From Sciurus carolinensis (lineage: Eukaryota > Chordata > Mammalia > Rodentia > Sciuridae): a stretch of 64,000 bases of DNA. The DNA is taken from assembly GCF_902686445.1 (NCBI RefSeq), contig NC_062220.1, positions 95,294,143 through 95,358,142 of the forward strand, written 5' to 3'. The notes beneath the pieces are model-generated. The model worked only from the letters and a program-made list of their open reading frames with translations. It searched no databases and was not told where the DNA came from. The translations under genes and the position numbers were made by a program. Positions 1-10,641 of this stretch are shown piece after piece; the first letter of the stretch is position 1, and every line of letters starts with the position of its first letter.

Positions 1-585
1 AGCACACCAGGAAGAAGAATCAAAATGAACATGAATGAGTTTGTAATGCCCACCCTGTCTTAGAGGTGGGGCATGTGCTCAATAAATACTGGTCGGTTTG
101 ATTTCTGAACTCCACAGGTGGCCATGGACTGAATTTTGGGTATGGAAATCATGAAGACTTTGGAAATGAGAAGAATCTGGAGTGGCATATGTTGTTGGCA
201 TCCTCCTAACCCCATTAGCAGCTGGGCAAGTGGAGTGCAAACAGAAAACCATCTCCCAGTTTGGAGGCTGTTCTCCCTGGAGGGACTCTTTAAACTCGAA
301 TGCTGCCTAAATTGGCAATTAACCCAAGCTTAACAAGGGCTTACAGTCACAGCAGGGCAGATCTGGTGAAAGCAACCTCAGATAGAATAGGCCAAGGAGA
401 GGCTTCCAAACTCAAACTATGTGAGAAAGAGAATAAAGTGCTAGTGGTCTATGAGCCTTTCATTTCTGGGAGTGATTATCTCTACAGTGGGACTTAAGGG
501 GAATGGAGACCCACAAAAGTTCTTCTGAGGCCACTCTTGGGTTGTGGGTATTTATGTATTCTTTAGTCCCTAAGAGGGCAATTTA
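1..585. other. Unique sequence, no gene seen
   Basis: Two overlapping 65-codon frames on the plus strand have no recognisable domain and no splice or promoter context. I see no repeat family I can name here. The likeliest reading is neutral intergenic or intronic DNA. Confidence 0.5.
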
Positions 586-589
586 GTAA

Positions 590-1020
590 TTTGTAACAGA
601 CTCAGTGAGATACAGCCGTAATCTGTAATAATAGTTATGATACTGGGCAAGACATTTATAGCTTTTTAATGCCTCAGTTTCTTTATTTGTAAACTGAAGG
701 GAAAAGAGTATCTATTTCAGCCTCGTGTGGGGGTGCACCCCAGTGATCCCAGCGGCTCAGGAGGTTGAGGCAGGAGGATTGTGAGTTCAAAGCCAGCCTC
801 AGCAATTTAGAGAGGTCCTAAGCAACTCAGTGAGACTCTCTCTCTAAAATATAAAAAAGGGGCTATGGATGTGGCTTAGTGGTTAAGTGCCCCTGGGTTC
901 GATCCCAGGTACAAAAAAATAAAAAAAAAAAATCAGAGTTGTGTTATGAATATCAAATGAAATAACTCAAAGTGCCTTGCACATACATAAATATAAGTTA
1001 ATGAGTAATAACAATAATAA
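590..1020 (+). mobile_element. MIR SINE split by a younger SINE
   Basis: The left part (590-719) carries the MIR core 'tgcctcagtttctttatttgtaa'-like segment after a 'gggcaagacattta' stretch. The right part (933-1020) resumes with the MIR 3' half ('aaatgaaataactcaaagtgc', then 'gcacatacataaatataag'). The B1-ID element at 721-932 sits exactly between the two halves, so one ancient MIR copy was cut by the insertion. MIRs are tRNA-derived, inactive, and shared by all mammals. Confidence 0.75.
721..932 (+). mobile_element. B1-ID composite SINE (sciurid type)
   Basis: The left half is B1/7SL-like ('cagtgatcccagcggctcag', then 'ttgaggcaggaggattgtga'). The right half is an ID tail with pol III box-like motifs ('atgtggcttagtgg' as A box, 'gggttcgatcccagg' as B box) and an A-rich end at about 913-932. 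B1 fused to ID is characteristic of squirrel-family genomes. It is non-coding and needs LINE-1 enzymes to move. I could not define a convincing target duplication. Confidence 0.9.
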
Positions 1021-1534
1021 TGGCAGCTAAGAAAATTAAAGGGAACAAACTCACTGAGTGAGCCATTTGAGTGTCTAGCACATGCAAGTTCTCTGCTGGG
1101 TATCATGGAACTCCATGATAGGAGTTTCTTCATCAGTTAGGGAGATAAGCCATGTATGCAATTAGCTCTTGTATGATGGGAAATCATAAAAGCATGAGAT
1201 ACAGAAAAAGTGTGATAAATGATTAGGAGAAAGAAAACACAACTTCTAGCTGAGGAGTCTAGAGCAGCTTCATGAAGGTGGTTTTGGCTGTCAGTTATGT
1301 GTTTTATGAAATATTCCTAAGCAAGGTAAACTGAATTTCTAGTTAGAAATTCCAATTAGAATATACATTCTTTGAATAAGTTCTACCACTTCTTATCCTT
1401 AATGGTTCTAGAAAAAAAAAGTCAATTACTGAAATTTCAGTTGAACAAAGAATGTAGGAATAAGAGGCTTAGTGCTTCAATCACCTTTACTTACTCCTCT
1501 GTATATTCAGATGTTACACATTTTCTCTTGTTTT
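1021..1534. other. Unique sequence, no gene seen
   Basis: AT-rich DNA with a short A run near 1411. The 66-codon minus-strand frame reaching from about 933 lies partly over the MIR end, which argues against coding. I see nothing else. Confidence 0.45.
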
Positions 1535-1700
1535 AAAAAAATTATTTCATTTTATTTGTTCTAATTAGTTGTACATGACAGTAGAATGTATTTATACATT
1601 TTGATAGATCATACATAAATGGAGTGTAATCTCTCATTTTTCTGATGATACATATTGCAGGATCACATTGGTCATGAAGTCATACATGTACATTTTTTCT
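1535..1700 (-). mobile_element. LINE-1 3' end, antisense
   Basis: The segment 'ttgtacatgacagtagaatg' and the following 'cattttgatagatcatacataaatgg' are the reverse complement of a sciurid-type L1 3' UTR. A very similar copy lies at 34298-34490, and the sense form of the terminal motif ('ctctactgtcatgtata') ends the L1 at 41271-41748. The T-rich left edge at 1531-1556 fits the reverse complement of the poly(A) tail. Only the 3' tip is present, as usual for 5'-truncated L1. Confidence 0.75.
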
Positions 1701-2285
1701 TTATGTAGTGTTTTGTATTTGGCTTTATTTGTAATACAAGTCCTTTGTCCTAGCACAGATGATCAAGAGTTGGTAGTCACTTTAGGTTTCCTTAATCAGC
1801 ATTTTTCAGAGTATGGTCTGGGTTGCATTAGTTCCACGATACACTGTGTTGGGTAGGGGAAAGAAAGGGAGTAGGAGATGGAGGGAAGAATTTTAAGATG
1901 TAGAGTTTTGAGAAAGTCCATTTCTTACCCTCCTCTTTTGGAGGCTGACTATGATATTAGCATACATAAATCAGACCTACTCAATTTCTTAAACTTAGTA
2001 CACCACAATCATGTTTGTCCTAATATCTCTTAGAGGTTCATAGATATTAAACTTTCCAGTACCTTGGAAATTGTCACCTTGAGTGACTGACACAGCATTG
2101 CCAAAGTGTGATTAGCATGGAATGCCAAACCTAAAGCCTTTCTGTCAATCTAGAAGGTTAAGTCTATGGCGTCTGCCTTGAGACTGTTCCTGGATTAATG
2201 ATCAAGCATATACTTCCAAAAGATTGAACTCACCTTCTCCCTTTGGAAGACACTATATCTACTCCTCCAGACACCCTATGTGTCC
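1701..2285. other. Unique sequence, no gene seen
   Basis: Short frames only. A purine-rich patch at about 1855-1890 follows a 62-codon frame without domain content. I recognise no repeat. Confidence 0.45.
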
Positions 2286-2289
2286 TGCT

Positions 2290-2440
2290 GTGTCACCCGC
2301 TCAGGTGGGCCTTATTCCTTTCCTTACTGGTAAGAAAACTGGAGCTCAGAGAGGAGAACCAACTTGCCTACCATTATACAGCTGGGAAGTGACAGGACTT
2401 GAATTGTTTCCTTATTCTGCCTGGTTGCTCCACCCCTGCC
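2290..2440 (-). mobile_element. MIR SINE fragment, antisense
   Basis: The run 'taagaaaactggagctcaga' followed by 'gaggagaaccaacttgccta' and 'tacagctgggaagtgacagg' matches the MIR core read in reverse complement (the 'gaaactgaggctcagagagg...ttgcccaaggtcacacagct' pattern). The 77-codon plus-strand frame across it is therefore not a gene. Confidence 0.7.
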
Positions 2441-3786
2441 CTCTTGATTCACAATAGTGTTGGGAAGCTACCATCACCTTGCCTCCATGCTGGGTAATTC
2501 CAGGGAGTAAGAATTTGCGGGGAGGAGGTAAAGACAAACATTAATTTGTAATTTACATAAAAACTAATAGACTATACAGTCATCACCTAACCAACAGCTA
2601 TATATAATTTTTTTAAAGGAACAACAGCCCAAAGCACTTCCTTATTGGACCAGATCTTTACACACTGATTCACAATCTGATGGACACTGACCACAGAACT
2701 GTATAGGTCACTGAGCCAGACCCACTAAATAGCTCCCTCCTCTCTTCCACAGCTAGAAAATCTTTTCTCTTCTACCAGAAAGTGCAGCTGCATGCTACTT
2801 TCAAGACCCCTCAGCTATATCTGGAAGAAACAAAATGATTTTACCAGAGCATGTCAACAACCCTTAAAATAGAAATCTGAAGTAATTACAAGTGACAACT
2901 CTTGAATTGTAGAAAGACTCAAAAGCAGCGCTTTCTTTGTCTCAGGAGACAGGTTGGTGCTGCCTCCCTCTGAGGAAGCTTACAACACAGGATGGGAACG
3001 TCAGGTGAGAAATGGAGAGCACGTTTTCTTTGATGTAGACAATGAATTATCTCAGCTGCATGAAAACCACAGATTTTACACTGTAAAGAAAGAAATCTGG
3101 ACAAATGGCGTGATTTATTCCACCTAAAGGAAGTGCTCACTGTGATGACAGATTCACTGTTTTTTAGTTGGAGGAATTATAGCTTGAGATTATTCTTGGT
3201 TTTGCATGCTAATTAAGAGACTTAAAGCCCCAGCCTGGACATTTTTTAGATTTTGTGAAAAAAAAAAAAAATCTACAGCTATGATGAACACTTCCTAAGA
3301 AAAGGAATTCATAGTACAGGAAGGCCATGAGTCCTTACGTGAGTGATAAGATGCTCCTAGGAAGGAGAAGAGATGTCCAAGGAGCTAGAGGGGGGAAAGG
3401 CAGTCACTACAGCATGCTACTGACCTGTCATAGTCCAGAATGATGAGAATTAAATTATGATTACAGAAGACTATCAGGTAATTCACTCAACACAGTAGGC
3501 ACTCACTAAAGATGAGAGATTCCAGACTTCTGATGAAGCAATAAATCATCAGGTGGACCACTTCAGAGCATGGTGGCAGCAGATGGCACAGGGGGTGGCA
3601 AACTGTGGCACAGATCACTGCCACCTGTGGAACATGAACCCACTCTGAGAGGACTCCCTGTGAGTGCTTTGCCCTCATTTTATTTGAGTTCCAGTTTCTT
3701 TACCTATACAATGAGGTCACACTGACCCCTGCAGTGGTCAGAGGAGGATCCCCATACAAATGAGAAGGGAGCGAACTCACTCAAGT
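2441..3786. other. Unique sequence with a short poly(A) run
   Basis: Mostly unrecognised DNA. There is an A run at about 3258-3271. A 73-codon minus-strand frame (2919-3140) and a 63-codon one (3487-3678) show no domain, signal peptide or splice context. A weak MIR-like phrase ('gagttccagtttctttacctatacaatgagg') occurs near 3687-3716 but is too short to annotate alone. Confidence 0.4.
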
Positions 3787-4172
3787 GACTACTATGGGTT
3801 GAATGCATGTGTTCCTCAATCTATGTTAGAACCTAATTCCCAGTATGACCCTATTAAGAGGGGGTGCCTTTGGGGAGATGGTTAAGTTCTGAGCACTCCA
3901 CCCTCATGAGTGAGTGGGGCTGTTGCTCTTATAATAGGTGGGGAAGAACATGCCCTAGTCCCTTTGCCCTCTGTCTCTTCTGTCATGAGAAGATACAATG
4001 TTTCCCCCTTCTGCCATGTGAGGATGCAGCAAAAGGTGCCAACTTGAAAACTAAGATTTTACCTTTGCCAGGCACTAAATCTGCTGGTGTCTTGATCTTG
4101 GACTTCTCAGCCTCCATGAGAAACAAATTTCTGATGTTTATAAACTATGTAGACCATAGTATTTTGTTATAG
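3787..4172 (+). mobile_element. MaLR-type LTR (MLT1/MST-like)
   Basis: It opens with 'ctatgggttgaatg' and has the family's inner landmarks in order: 'ctgccatgtgaggatgcagc' near 4013, 'tctgctggtgtcttgatctt' near 4080, 'ggacttctcagcctccatga' near 4100, a 'gagaaacaaatttctgatgt'-type polyadenylation zone, and a close at 'ttttgttatag'. MaLR LTRs derive from non-autonomous ERVL-like retrotransposons. The 102-codon frame at 3864-4172 is LTR sequence, not a gene. No internal retroviral sequence is attached, so it is a solo LTR. Confidence 0.8.
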
Positions 4173-4195
4173 GAATGGATGAAGAGGCTCCTTCC

Positions 4196-4421
4196 AGTCA
4201 GGTACGGGGGTGCATTCCTGTAATCCCAGCAGCTTGGGAGGTTGAGGCAAGAGAATATCAAGTTCAAAGTCAGCCTCAGCAATTTAGTGAAGCCCTAAGC
4301 AACTTAGCAAGACCCTGTCTCTAAATTAAATATAAAAATGGTTGGGAATGTGGTTCAGTGGTTACACAGCCCTGTGTTTAATTCCTGGTAAAACAACCAA
4401 CCAAACAAGCAAACAAAAAAG
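4196..4421 (+). mobile_element. B1-ID composite SINE
   Basis: The B1-like head reads 'cctgtaatcccagcagcttgg' and the junction continues into 'cagcctcagcaatttag'. The ID-like tail ('ggttgggaatgtggttcagtgg') ends in an A/C-rich tail with (aacc)n and (aaac)n at 4388-4421. It lies about 25 bp beyond the end of the MaLR LTR. It is more diverged from the consensus than the copy at 721. Confidence 0.85.
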
Positions 4422-4743
4422 AATCTTCTTCCATTGTACATGTTCATTATTACTTATTTACTTTGACTATGTAGTTCTGGCATTGTCCACAATGCCTTAT
4501 CTTCTATTGTTGAAATTAAAAAAAGAAGAATTCAAAGTGAAATCAGTGTTTATTCACCATTTAAGTTTCCCCGCTCCCACCTCTTCTGTTGAGTTCTACC
4601 TCAGCTAAAGTACTACACTAGTCCTAACACAAGGCTAATTGCTTTCCCCTTTTCTGTACTCTCCCTGTTGGTATTCTGGATATTTACTCATGCATAGTTC
4701 TTTGTTCAATTGCTTATATCACTAATTTTCATTCATTGACTTT

Positions 4744-4777
4744 ACTAATTTGATTGGAATACTAATTTGATTGGAAT
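4744..4777. repeat. Perfect 17-bp tandem duplication
   Basis: The 17-bp unit 'actaatttgattggaat' occurs twice, head to tail, with no mismatch (4744-4760 and 4761-4777). Flanks are unique AT-rich DNA. It looks like a recent local duplication by replication slippage. Confidence 0.95.
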
Positions 4778-5345
4778 TTCAGGGGCAAGGATAGTCCTGC
4801 TATTTCTAGCCCCAGCTCCTGACCCAAGTGTACAATTACTATATAAGAAAGTTTGAATAAATGAATAATTGGAGTATTTATCTTTCATCTTGAATTCATG
4901 AGATTTATTACATATCTCTGAAGAGTTTACTCCTTACTCAATAAACATGTTTATTAGTTTAGCTTTACAGAACACTTTGCACTGTTTTTCCATTGAAGAA
5001 GCTATTTTCACAAAAACAAAGAGAAATAAAACCTTAACCATTATTCTGAAGAACAGCATACATTCTTTTCTCTCCTGGGGCCTCAAGAGTTTCCTTCTTG
5101 GCTTAGCATGGAGCAGGCACAAGGTTCCCTCACAGAGAGGCAACGCAAAACTAAAGAATATTGTGTGCAGTCCTTTAATGAAAATGACAACAATATCCAA
5201 ATCTGATGTTCCAGAAACTGAGAGGGAGGAGAGCACTGGAGGCAGGGCATCTCTTTTCCAAGACATAAGGACATGCAAAGCACTCGTGTGCCACACAGTT
5301 CTAAGAGGTGGCACACATAACTTTCTTCACAGAAACTCTCCTCAT
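4778..5345. other. Unique block with long overlapping frames on both strands
   Basis: A 140-codon plus-strand frame (4947-5369) is mirrored by a 126-codon minus-strand frame (4934-5314) and a 77-codon one. Open frames on both strands over the same bases are usual in chance-open DNA. The plus frame also runs into the ID element at 5352, so I do not call a gene. Confidence 0.4.
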
Positions 5346-5351
5346 TTCATT

Positions 5352-5430
5352 TTCAATGCTGGGGACTGAACTTGTGGCCTTGCACATGTTAAGCCCAGGC
5401 CCACTGAGCTACACCTGCAGGCTCCACCCC
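5352..5430 (-). mobile_element. ID-type SINE, antisense
   Basis: 'tgctggggactgaacttgtg' followed by 'ggccttgcacatgtta' and 'cccactgagctacacctgca' is the reverse complement of the sciurid ID core (normal sense: gctggggatgtagctcagtgg... ending cagcacc). Both pol III box regions are altered, so this is an old copy. Confidence 0.75.
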
Positions 5431-5730
5431 ATTTTGAACATGATGACAATCAAGCACAGAAAGGTTCAGTAATTTGCTGTGGATTACTCACCTAGTAAAT
5501 GTCAGAGCAGGGATTTGAACTTGGCAATGCAGCTCCAGAGGCCCTGCTTTGCAACTGTAATATTTTATTAGCTCTTGGATATGACAACCTTGAGAGTTCA
5601 GTTATTATTATCTGTAGTGTAAAAATGAAGAAGCTGAGATTCAAAGAGACTCAACGTGACAAAGTCCATCAGTTCACATGAAGGAATGCACAATTCAAAT
5701 GGAAAGTCTGCTTGATTTCAAAGCCTACAT
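5431..5730 (-). mobile_element. Two MIR-like fragments, antisense
   Basis: At 5440-5545, 'acagaaaggttcagtaattt' and 'gtcagagcagggatttgaac' match the MIR core in reverse complement. At 5590-5730, 'ttattattatctgtagtgta' and 'gaagctgagattcaaagaga' repeat the same pattern. They may be two insertions or one MIR with an internal duplication. Confidence 0.6.
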
Positions 5731-5944
5731 GCTTGTCATGATACTACTGGGGCCTCCTGCACCATCTTTTCTATCCTTCTCACAAGTTTAGTGGAAGATG
5801 ATTCATTATTTTCTATGCTGAGCATGTTGCTCAGCTCTACTATAGAACATGGGGCTGCAATTTTACTCATAAAGAATTTCTCTGGTCTCTTCTCCATATG
5901 GAAATCAGATTTCCAGATAACCAGAGCTCACTGAAGTCATCTCC

Positions 5945-6010
5945 ACAAACATGATCTGTTGTCTGCTGGATGCCAGGCACTGTATAACCCACAGTGAACT
6001 CAATGTAGAC
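5945..6010 (-). mobile_element. L2 LINE 3' fragment, antisense
   Basis: 'tgctggatgccaggcactgt' followed by 'acagtgaac' is the reverse complement of the L2 3' terminal motif (tgcctggcacatagtaggtgctcaataaat). It is short and old. Confidence 0.5.
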
Positions 6011-7255
6011 CTTCCATAAGGTTTTCTCAGCCCTTGTTGAAAACACAGGCCCTCAACCATGGAGATAGGACTTGAAGGAAAACCCTAAATTCCAGAGCCC
6101 TAATATAACAGTGGTACTTCTGAACATGGAATTATAACTAGAAGGCAATATCCTGCCAGAAATGCTAAGAAGTCTGTGCTAATGGTGATTAGTTGCCTAG
6201 GAGTGGGAATTAAGGGTCTTGAATTCACTCCTTGCGCACAGAGGACTAGGAGATGTGCTTGCTAGACAACACAAAGCCTGCTGACTCACATCAGCTCAGC
6301 TGTCCTCTCCCACAAGGAGGCCAAAGAAACCACCAGGACCACTCTGTGTGAGGTGTGGCCCCATCATGACTTCATCGTTCACATGCTATCTTCTGCTCTA
6401 GTTCTCAACACTGTGTTCCTTCTAATTTTCTACTATGATATTCTAATTACACAGGGTCTATTCATGTCATATGTTTTATCAAGGCACTTGTTGAAGGACA
6501 AAAAATAATACATTTTTTGTTACTATTTGTATCTTACGAATCTTATATAATTGTTTGACTTGTCTTTATATATCTTGTCTAGTTCCAAAAGGGGCGGAAA
6601 GGGGCTTACAATGAAATGCATTAAATCAATGAACCCAAAGAAATAAAGAGGAGCAGAAAATAAACATTAAGGAGGAAGGGGAGTCTAGGTGTAACCCAAA
6701 TCAGAGCCTGGCCCCAATAATAGAGCACATAATTTGGCACAAAGCTTTGTGGACATCCCTAGAGTGATTGTTTAGAAGGCTATCACCTCACTCAGCTTTA
6801 CTCCAGTTATAGGTTCTTAACTCAGCATTTGAAAAATAAGAATGCCCCTGTGGTTTTTTTTTTTTTTTTTTAACAGTGGCTCATTACACTCCCTTCTCCC
6901 TGGATGGGGTAAGATGGCCCTTGGGCCAACTTCCCTGCTGAGATGACCTGCTGATGTGAGGGGCTTCCTGCCCTGTACCTTCCCCACAGGTCAGAGTCCA
7001 TGATGTGCACAGACACAATGTCTGTCATTCTTCCCAGAGCCTCAGAAGCCCTATTATTAGCAGCACAGCCATATGGCATGCAGACCAGAATGATTGTCTC
7101 ATCCCACCTGATTTTCTCTTCAGTAGGACCAACCTTAATTAAAAGAGGACAACAAATCCCCAGATCAGACAAATTCCCACTTTGACTATAAAACCTGAGG
7201 AAGTGACATTTTTAAGAAACCTTTTGGGATCCTGGAATGAAAGGTAGGTTATTGA
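6011..7255. other. Unique sequence, T-run at 6854-6871
   Basis: No named repeat apart from a run of about 18 T. The 100-codon minus-strand frame (6870-7172) is opposed by a 61-codon plus frame and carries no known domain. I see no gene. Confidence 0.4.
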
Positions 7256-7625
7256 AATGATTGATCTCCACCTGCCCTCAACTCCTCCTGCCAAAGGAGG
7301 ACGGGGCATGGAAGGTCCGCAGCATAGCAGAGGCGGCCTGGGCTCGGAACAGGAACAGCAAAGCTGACAGCTGTGCTTTTCTGCACCAAGCTCCCTGGGA
7401 AAAATCAACGCCTGGGCAGCCCCGCTGCCATCTGTGGAGTTTCTGCTGCAGACAGGTTATTTATAGAAACTTGTTTGTGCAAAGCCAATATTTACCTGTC
7501 GGGGTTGTCAAAATTTACAATTCATCTGTGCCATTAGCCTGCTGTTTCCCCGTCAATAATGGAAATTTTCATCACCAGGAAGGGAGACTGGGGGCACCTA
7601 GGAGGACCACGCTCCCCTCCCAGGA
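7256..7625. promoter_or_regulatory. Candidate conserved non-coding block
   Basis: Repeat-free, locally GC-richer DNA between AT-rich flanks. It includes a low-ambiguity stretch at about 7440-7600 containing 'ttatttatagaaacttg' and 'caataatggaaattttcatc'. Frames of 125 codons (plus) and 89 codons (minus) overlap here without a recognisable product. Calling it regulatory is inference from composition and absence of repeats. Conservation across mammals would be the test. Confidence 0.25.
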
Positions 7626-8120
7626 GGTGAGAGGATGAGGGGTATGAATGGTTACAGGATAAGTGTATCTGTTATCCAAGTGGCAACTGGCCACTCCCAC
7701 TGTGCTCCTTAGATGAAGTCTTGTCAGGATGATAAAATGGAATTCTCCCAATCATTTCTTTGTGGCTGAAGCTTCAAAGACACACCTAGCTAAAACCAGG
7801 ATGACATTTTCTGTAACAACCTCTGTGTTGTGTTTTTCTATGACTTCCAAAGGAAGATTGTTATTAGAGTAAGCCTGAGGGGCCAGGTTGCTCCCCCATA
7901 GAACCCCACTTTCTTCTGAAGCCAGGAGGAGCTTTCATTTTCACTGCAAACAACCATCTTGTCTACCTCTCTGATTATCCTTGTGAGTCTTTTGTGAGTC
8001 ATTTTCTTCTGTATATTTATGTCTTCAATGCAGGTGCACAGTGCCAGGCCTTCCTTCCCCTCTCCCTCTCTACCTTCTGTCTCAATGTTGCCATTATTCA
8101 AAAGACTTATCATTTTACCT
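7626..8120. other. Unique sequence, no gene seen
   Basis: It includes a short direct repeat of 'ttgtgagtc' at about 7982-8000. The 91-codon minus-strand frame (7838-8113) shows no domain. No repeat family is recognised until L2 begins near 8125. Confidence 0.4.
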
Positions 8121-8124
8121 AATA

Positions 8125-9320
8125 CTTAAGACTCCAATTTGTATCTCCAGCCCATCTCCCTCAGCTTTCCTCTGTAGACTCTCTAGCTTTGACCAAGACA
8201 ATATCTTCTATTTGGACTTACTAAAGCATCTCCCTCAAGTTCATATGCTGAACTCATCTTCTCTTTCCCCAGTTCTGGTTTTCTCCTACTTCTCTATTCT
8301 CTATCTGTAGATAGAGGCTGACTATCTCTTATGAGGCACTTGTGACCAGAAATGTATCAAATTTCAAATTATTTGGATTTTGAAGTATTTGCATGTACAT
8401 AATAAGATATCTTAGGGATGGAATCCAAGTCGAAACACACTATTCATTTATGTTTCATTTACACATTATACACATAGGTTGAAGGCATTTGAAACTTTTT
8501 AAGGTACCTGTATTTTGATTTTGACCTGTCACATGAGGTCAGGTGTAGAATTTTTCCACTCATGGCATTATGTCAGCTCTCAAAAGGTTTTGGAGATTTT
8601 AGATTTTCGAGTTTAGTTTATGGATATTCAGTGTACACCAAATTTCATCCAGAAATCATTCTGAATTTCTTATTCTCCAATTCAATCTCAATCACACCTG
8701 AATCTATTGAGTCCACATTCTAACCAACTATTGACCCCATTCCCATTTGGGATTATAATTGATTGAGGTCTCTATCATCTCAAGCTTAGATTTGGCAATA
8801 GCCTCCTCAATTGGTCTCTCCTCAGTGATCTTTGTTTTATCAAAGTATTCTCTTTCTAAAGCACAAATCCGATCGTGTCTCTCCTAGGCTTAACATGTTT
8901 CTGTGATCCTCAATGACCTCAGGTCAAAGCCTGAACTCCACAGCACATTATATAAGGCCCTTCCCACTCACCCCAGCCCCTCACTCACTCACACTCTGAC
9001 CAGTGACCAGGAAGTGTTCTCCATCTCTCTGGCTTCCACAAACAAGGCCACTGTGCTATGTCTGCCTGGAATGTCCATACCTGCACCCTTACCTGGAGAT
9101 TCTTCTCATGGCTGAACCCCCTTCTCCTTTACGATGTGTCCCAAATACATTTAATTAAATAATATGGCAAATTTCATGAAGGTAGAGATCAAAGTACAGA
9201 AGATGAGCAAACACTTGTCTATAAAACATTTGTCTATGTCAAGTGAGGCATTGTACATTCTTTGATTTGTTATCCCCAACTTCAATGACAGCATGCAGAA
9301 GATGCTCAATAAATGCACTT
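8125..9320 (+). mobile_element. L2 LINE 3' half, interrupted at 8311-8636
   Basis: The left part (8125-8310) carries the L2 phrases 'actccaatttgtatctccag' and 'tgctgaactcatcttctctt'. After the inserted DNA element the same L2 continues: 'aagcacaaatccgatcgtgt', 'atataaggcccttccc', 'tctgcctggaatgtcca', ending at 'gatgctcaataaatgcact' near 9301. The reading frame is destroyed. L2 encodes an endonuclease/reverse transcriptase in intact form; this copy is dead. The 89- and 70-codon frames inside it are L2 debris. Confidence 0.75.
8311..8636 (+). mobile_element. Tc1/mariner-like DNA transposon fossil inside L2
   Basis: It begins 'agaggctgactatctcttat' and contains 'gaccagaaatgt', 'tttgcatgtacataataaga', 'tatcttagggatgg', then 'atggcattatgtcagctctc'. 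It ends in 'tagattttcgagttt...attcagtgta', the pattern of a widespread non-autonomous mammalian element with 'caggttgagcatcccttatcc'-type ends. TA dinucleotides flank both edges, as expected for this superfamily. I cannot fix the RepBase name. Confidence 0.6.
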
Positions 9321-9604
9321 GGAATACAGAAGTGGTAAAAAACATAACTTAAATCAACAGGTAATTTATTCTATATGAAATATTCATCTTAGATCAGCTT
9401 ATAAGCACATTAGTGGGCATATACTTTTTTCTTAAAATTGGTAAGATGGACAATGGAAGCTGGGGTTGCTTCCTTGTACTTATGGGGAAACTGAGGGATC
9501 CAGAGGCAACATGCTGGACCTGACTTCACATAAGGGTGTGCGGAAGAAGCCAGACTCCTTCAGCCAGCTCCTTCTGGCGTAAGGGGAAGATTCAGTATTT
9601 GGTT

Positions 9605-9745
9605 AGTATGTCCGTCATGCACTATGCACTTTGCATACATTATAATTTTATCCTTACAAAGCTTCTACAAAGCAAATGATTTTATCTCCCTTGTGCAGAT
9701 GAAGAAACAGGTTCAGAAAAATTAAAATAAATTTTATAAATGTGA
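9605..9745 (-). mobile_element. MIR SINE, antisense
   Basis: 'ttgcatacattataatttta' and 'cagatgaagaaacaggttca' match the reverse complement of the MIR 3' half and core. No coding frame of note. Confidence 0.65.
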
Positions 9746-9784
9746 GCCACATAGTGACTAGCCTTCTTAAGAACAATAACTTCA

Positions 9785-9960
9785 TCCATAGAAATATAAC
9801 ATCTACCATTTATGGAGCACTCTGTGCTAGGAGCTGTTTGAACCACTTTAGATTATCTCATTTTTTCCTCAGTGTAATTCTATGGATCTCTGCTATGAAG
9901 AAGGAAATGGAGATCAAACTCAGTCCTCACTGCTCCTAACTTGCACTCTTAACCATGACT
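9785..9960 (-). mobile_element. Second MIR SINE, antisense
   Basis: 'catttatggagcactctgtg', 'ctaggagctgtttgaaccac', then 'gaaggaaatggagatcaaac' follow MIR order in reverse complement. It sits about 40 bp from the previous MIR, in the same orientation. They are likely separate insertions because each has its own 3' portion. Confidence 0.6.
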
Positions 9961-9984
9961 CTACATCAAGATGGAATTTATATC

Positions 9985-10225
9985 TCACATTTCCATCACA
10001 TTGCAAGCCTCTAGCACATGTTCCCCATAGAAGACCCTGGTCACTCTTCAAAACCTCTCAAGACAGGGTTTTTAACTCCTTCGCAGAGAGGCCTATTTTA
10101 ATCTACCGTATATGATGGGGACTCCACCACTGAACTATAAGCTCCCTGAGGTTGGAGACCACCTGATTCCCCTCTGTCTTCCCCACATTGCCTTGCCTTG
10201 TAGCTGGCCTGCAGATGAAGGATGA
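9985..10225 (+). mobile_element. L2 LINE 3' fragment
   Basis: 'agagaggcctattttaatct' and 'ctataagctccctgaggttg' are decayed L2 3' UTR phrases (sense). The terminal 'caataaat' motif is not preserved. Confidence 0.55.
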
Positions 10226-10422
10226 TAGACATTTGCTGATTTTCAGAAAGACTTACACAAGAGCTGGAATTTCAGGTGGGATTTTACCTCATCTCTTCAT
10301 CTAGTTCCTCTGATGATGTCAAGCAGAAGAGCACCCTTTCCCCACATGTATGGCCATCCCCTCTTTTAATGGCAGGCATCAGACTATGCTTTCTGGATCT
10401 CTACTCCTCACATGGTCTAGCC

Positions 10423-10615
10423 CAGCATTCCTCAATCTTGGCAGTACTGATCTTGGCAAAGGTAATTCTTTGTTGTGAGGACTATCCTATGCATTGGATG
10501 ATGTTCAGCAGCAACCCTGGTCTCCACCCACTTCCTGTCAATGGCCCCCTCTTTCCACCCAGTTGTGATAAACACAAAACCATCTTCCAATATTGTCAAA
10601 TATCCTACCCCAGGT
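10423..10615 (+). mobile_element. hAT-type DNA transposon fossil (MER20-like)
   Basis: It opens 'cagcattcctcaatcttgg', runs through 'ggtaattctttgttgtgagg', 'actatcctatgcattggatg' and 'ttcagcagcaaccctggtct', and ends near 'attgtcaaatatcctacccc'. This order of motifs belongs to a widespread non-autonomous hAT/Charlie family, which I recall as MER20. The 113-codon frame at 10276-10617 runs through it and is not a gene. Confidence 0.6.
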
Positions 10616-10641
10616 GAATCCTTTCCCTTATTTCTGAATTA

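Noticed and set aside
4934..5369. Long frames of 140 and 126 codons on opposite strands as a possible gene
   Set aside because: They shadow each other, have no domain, and the plus frame runs into an antisense ID SINE.
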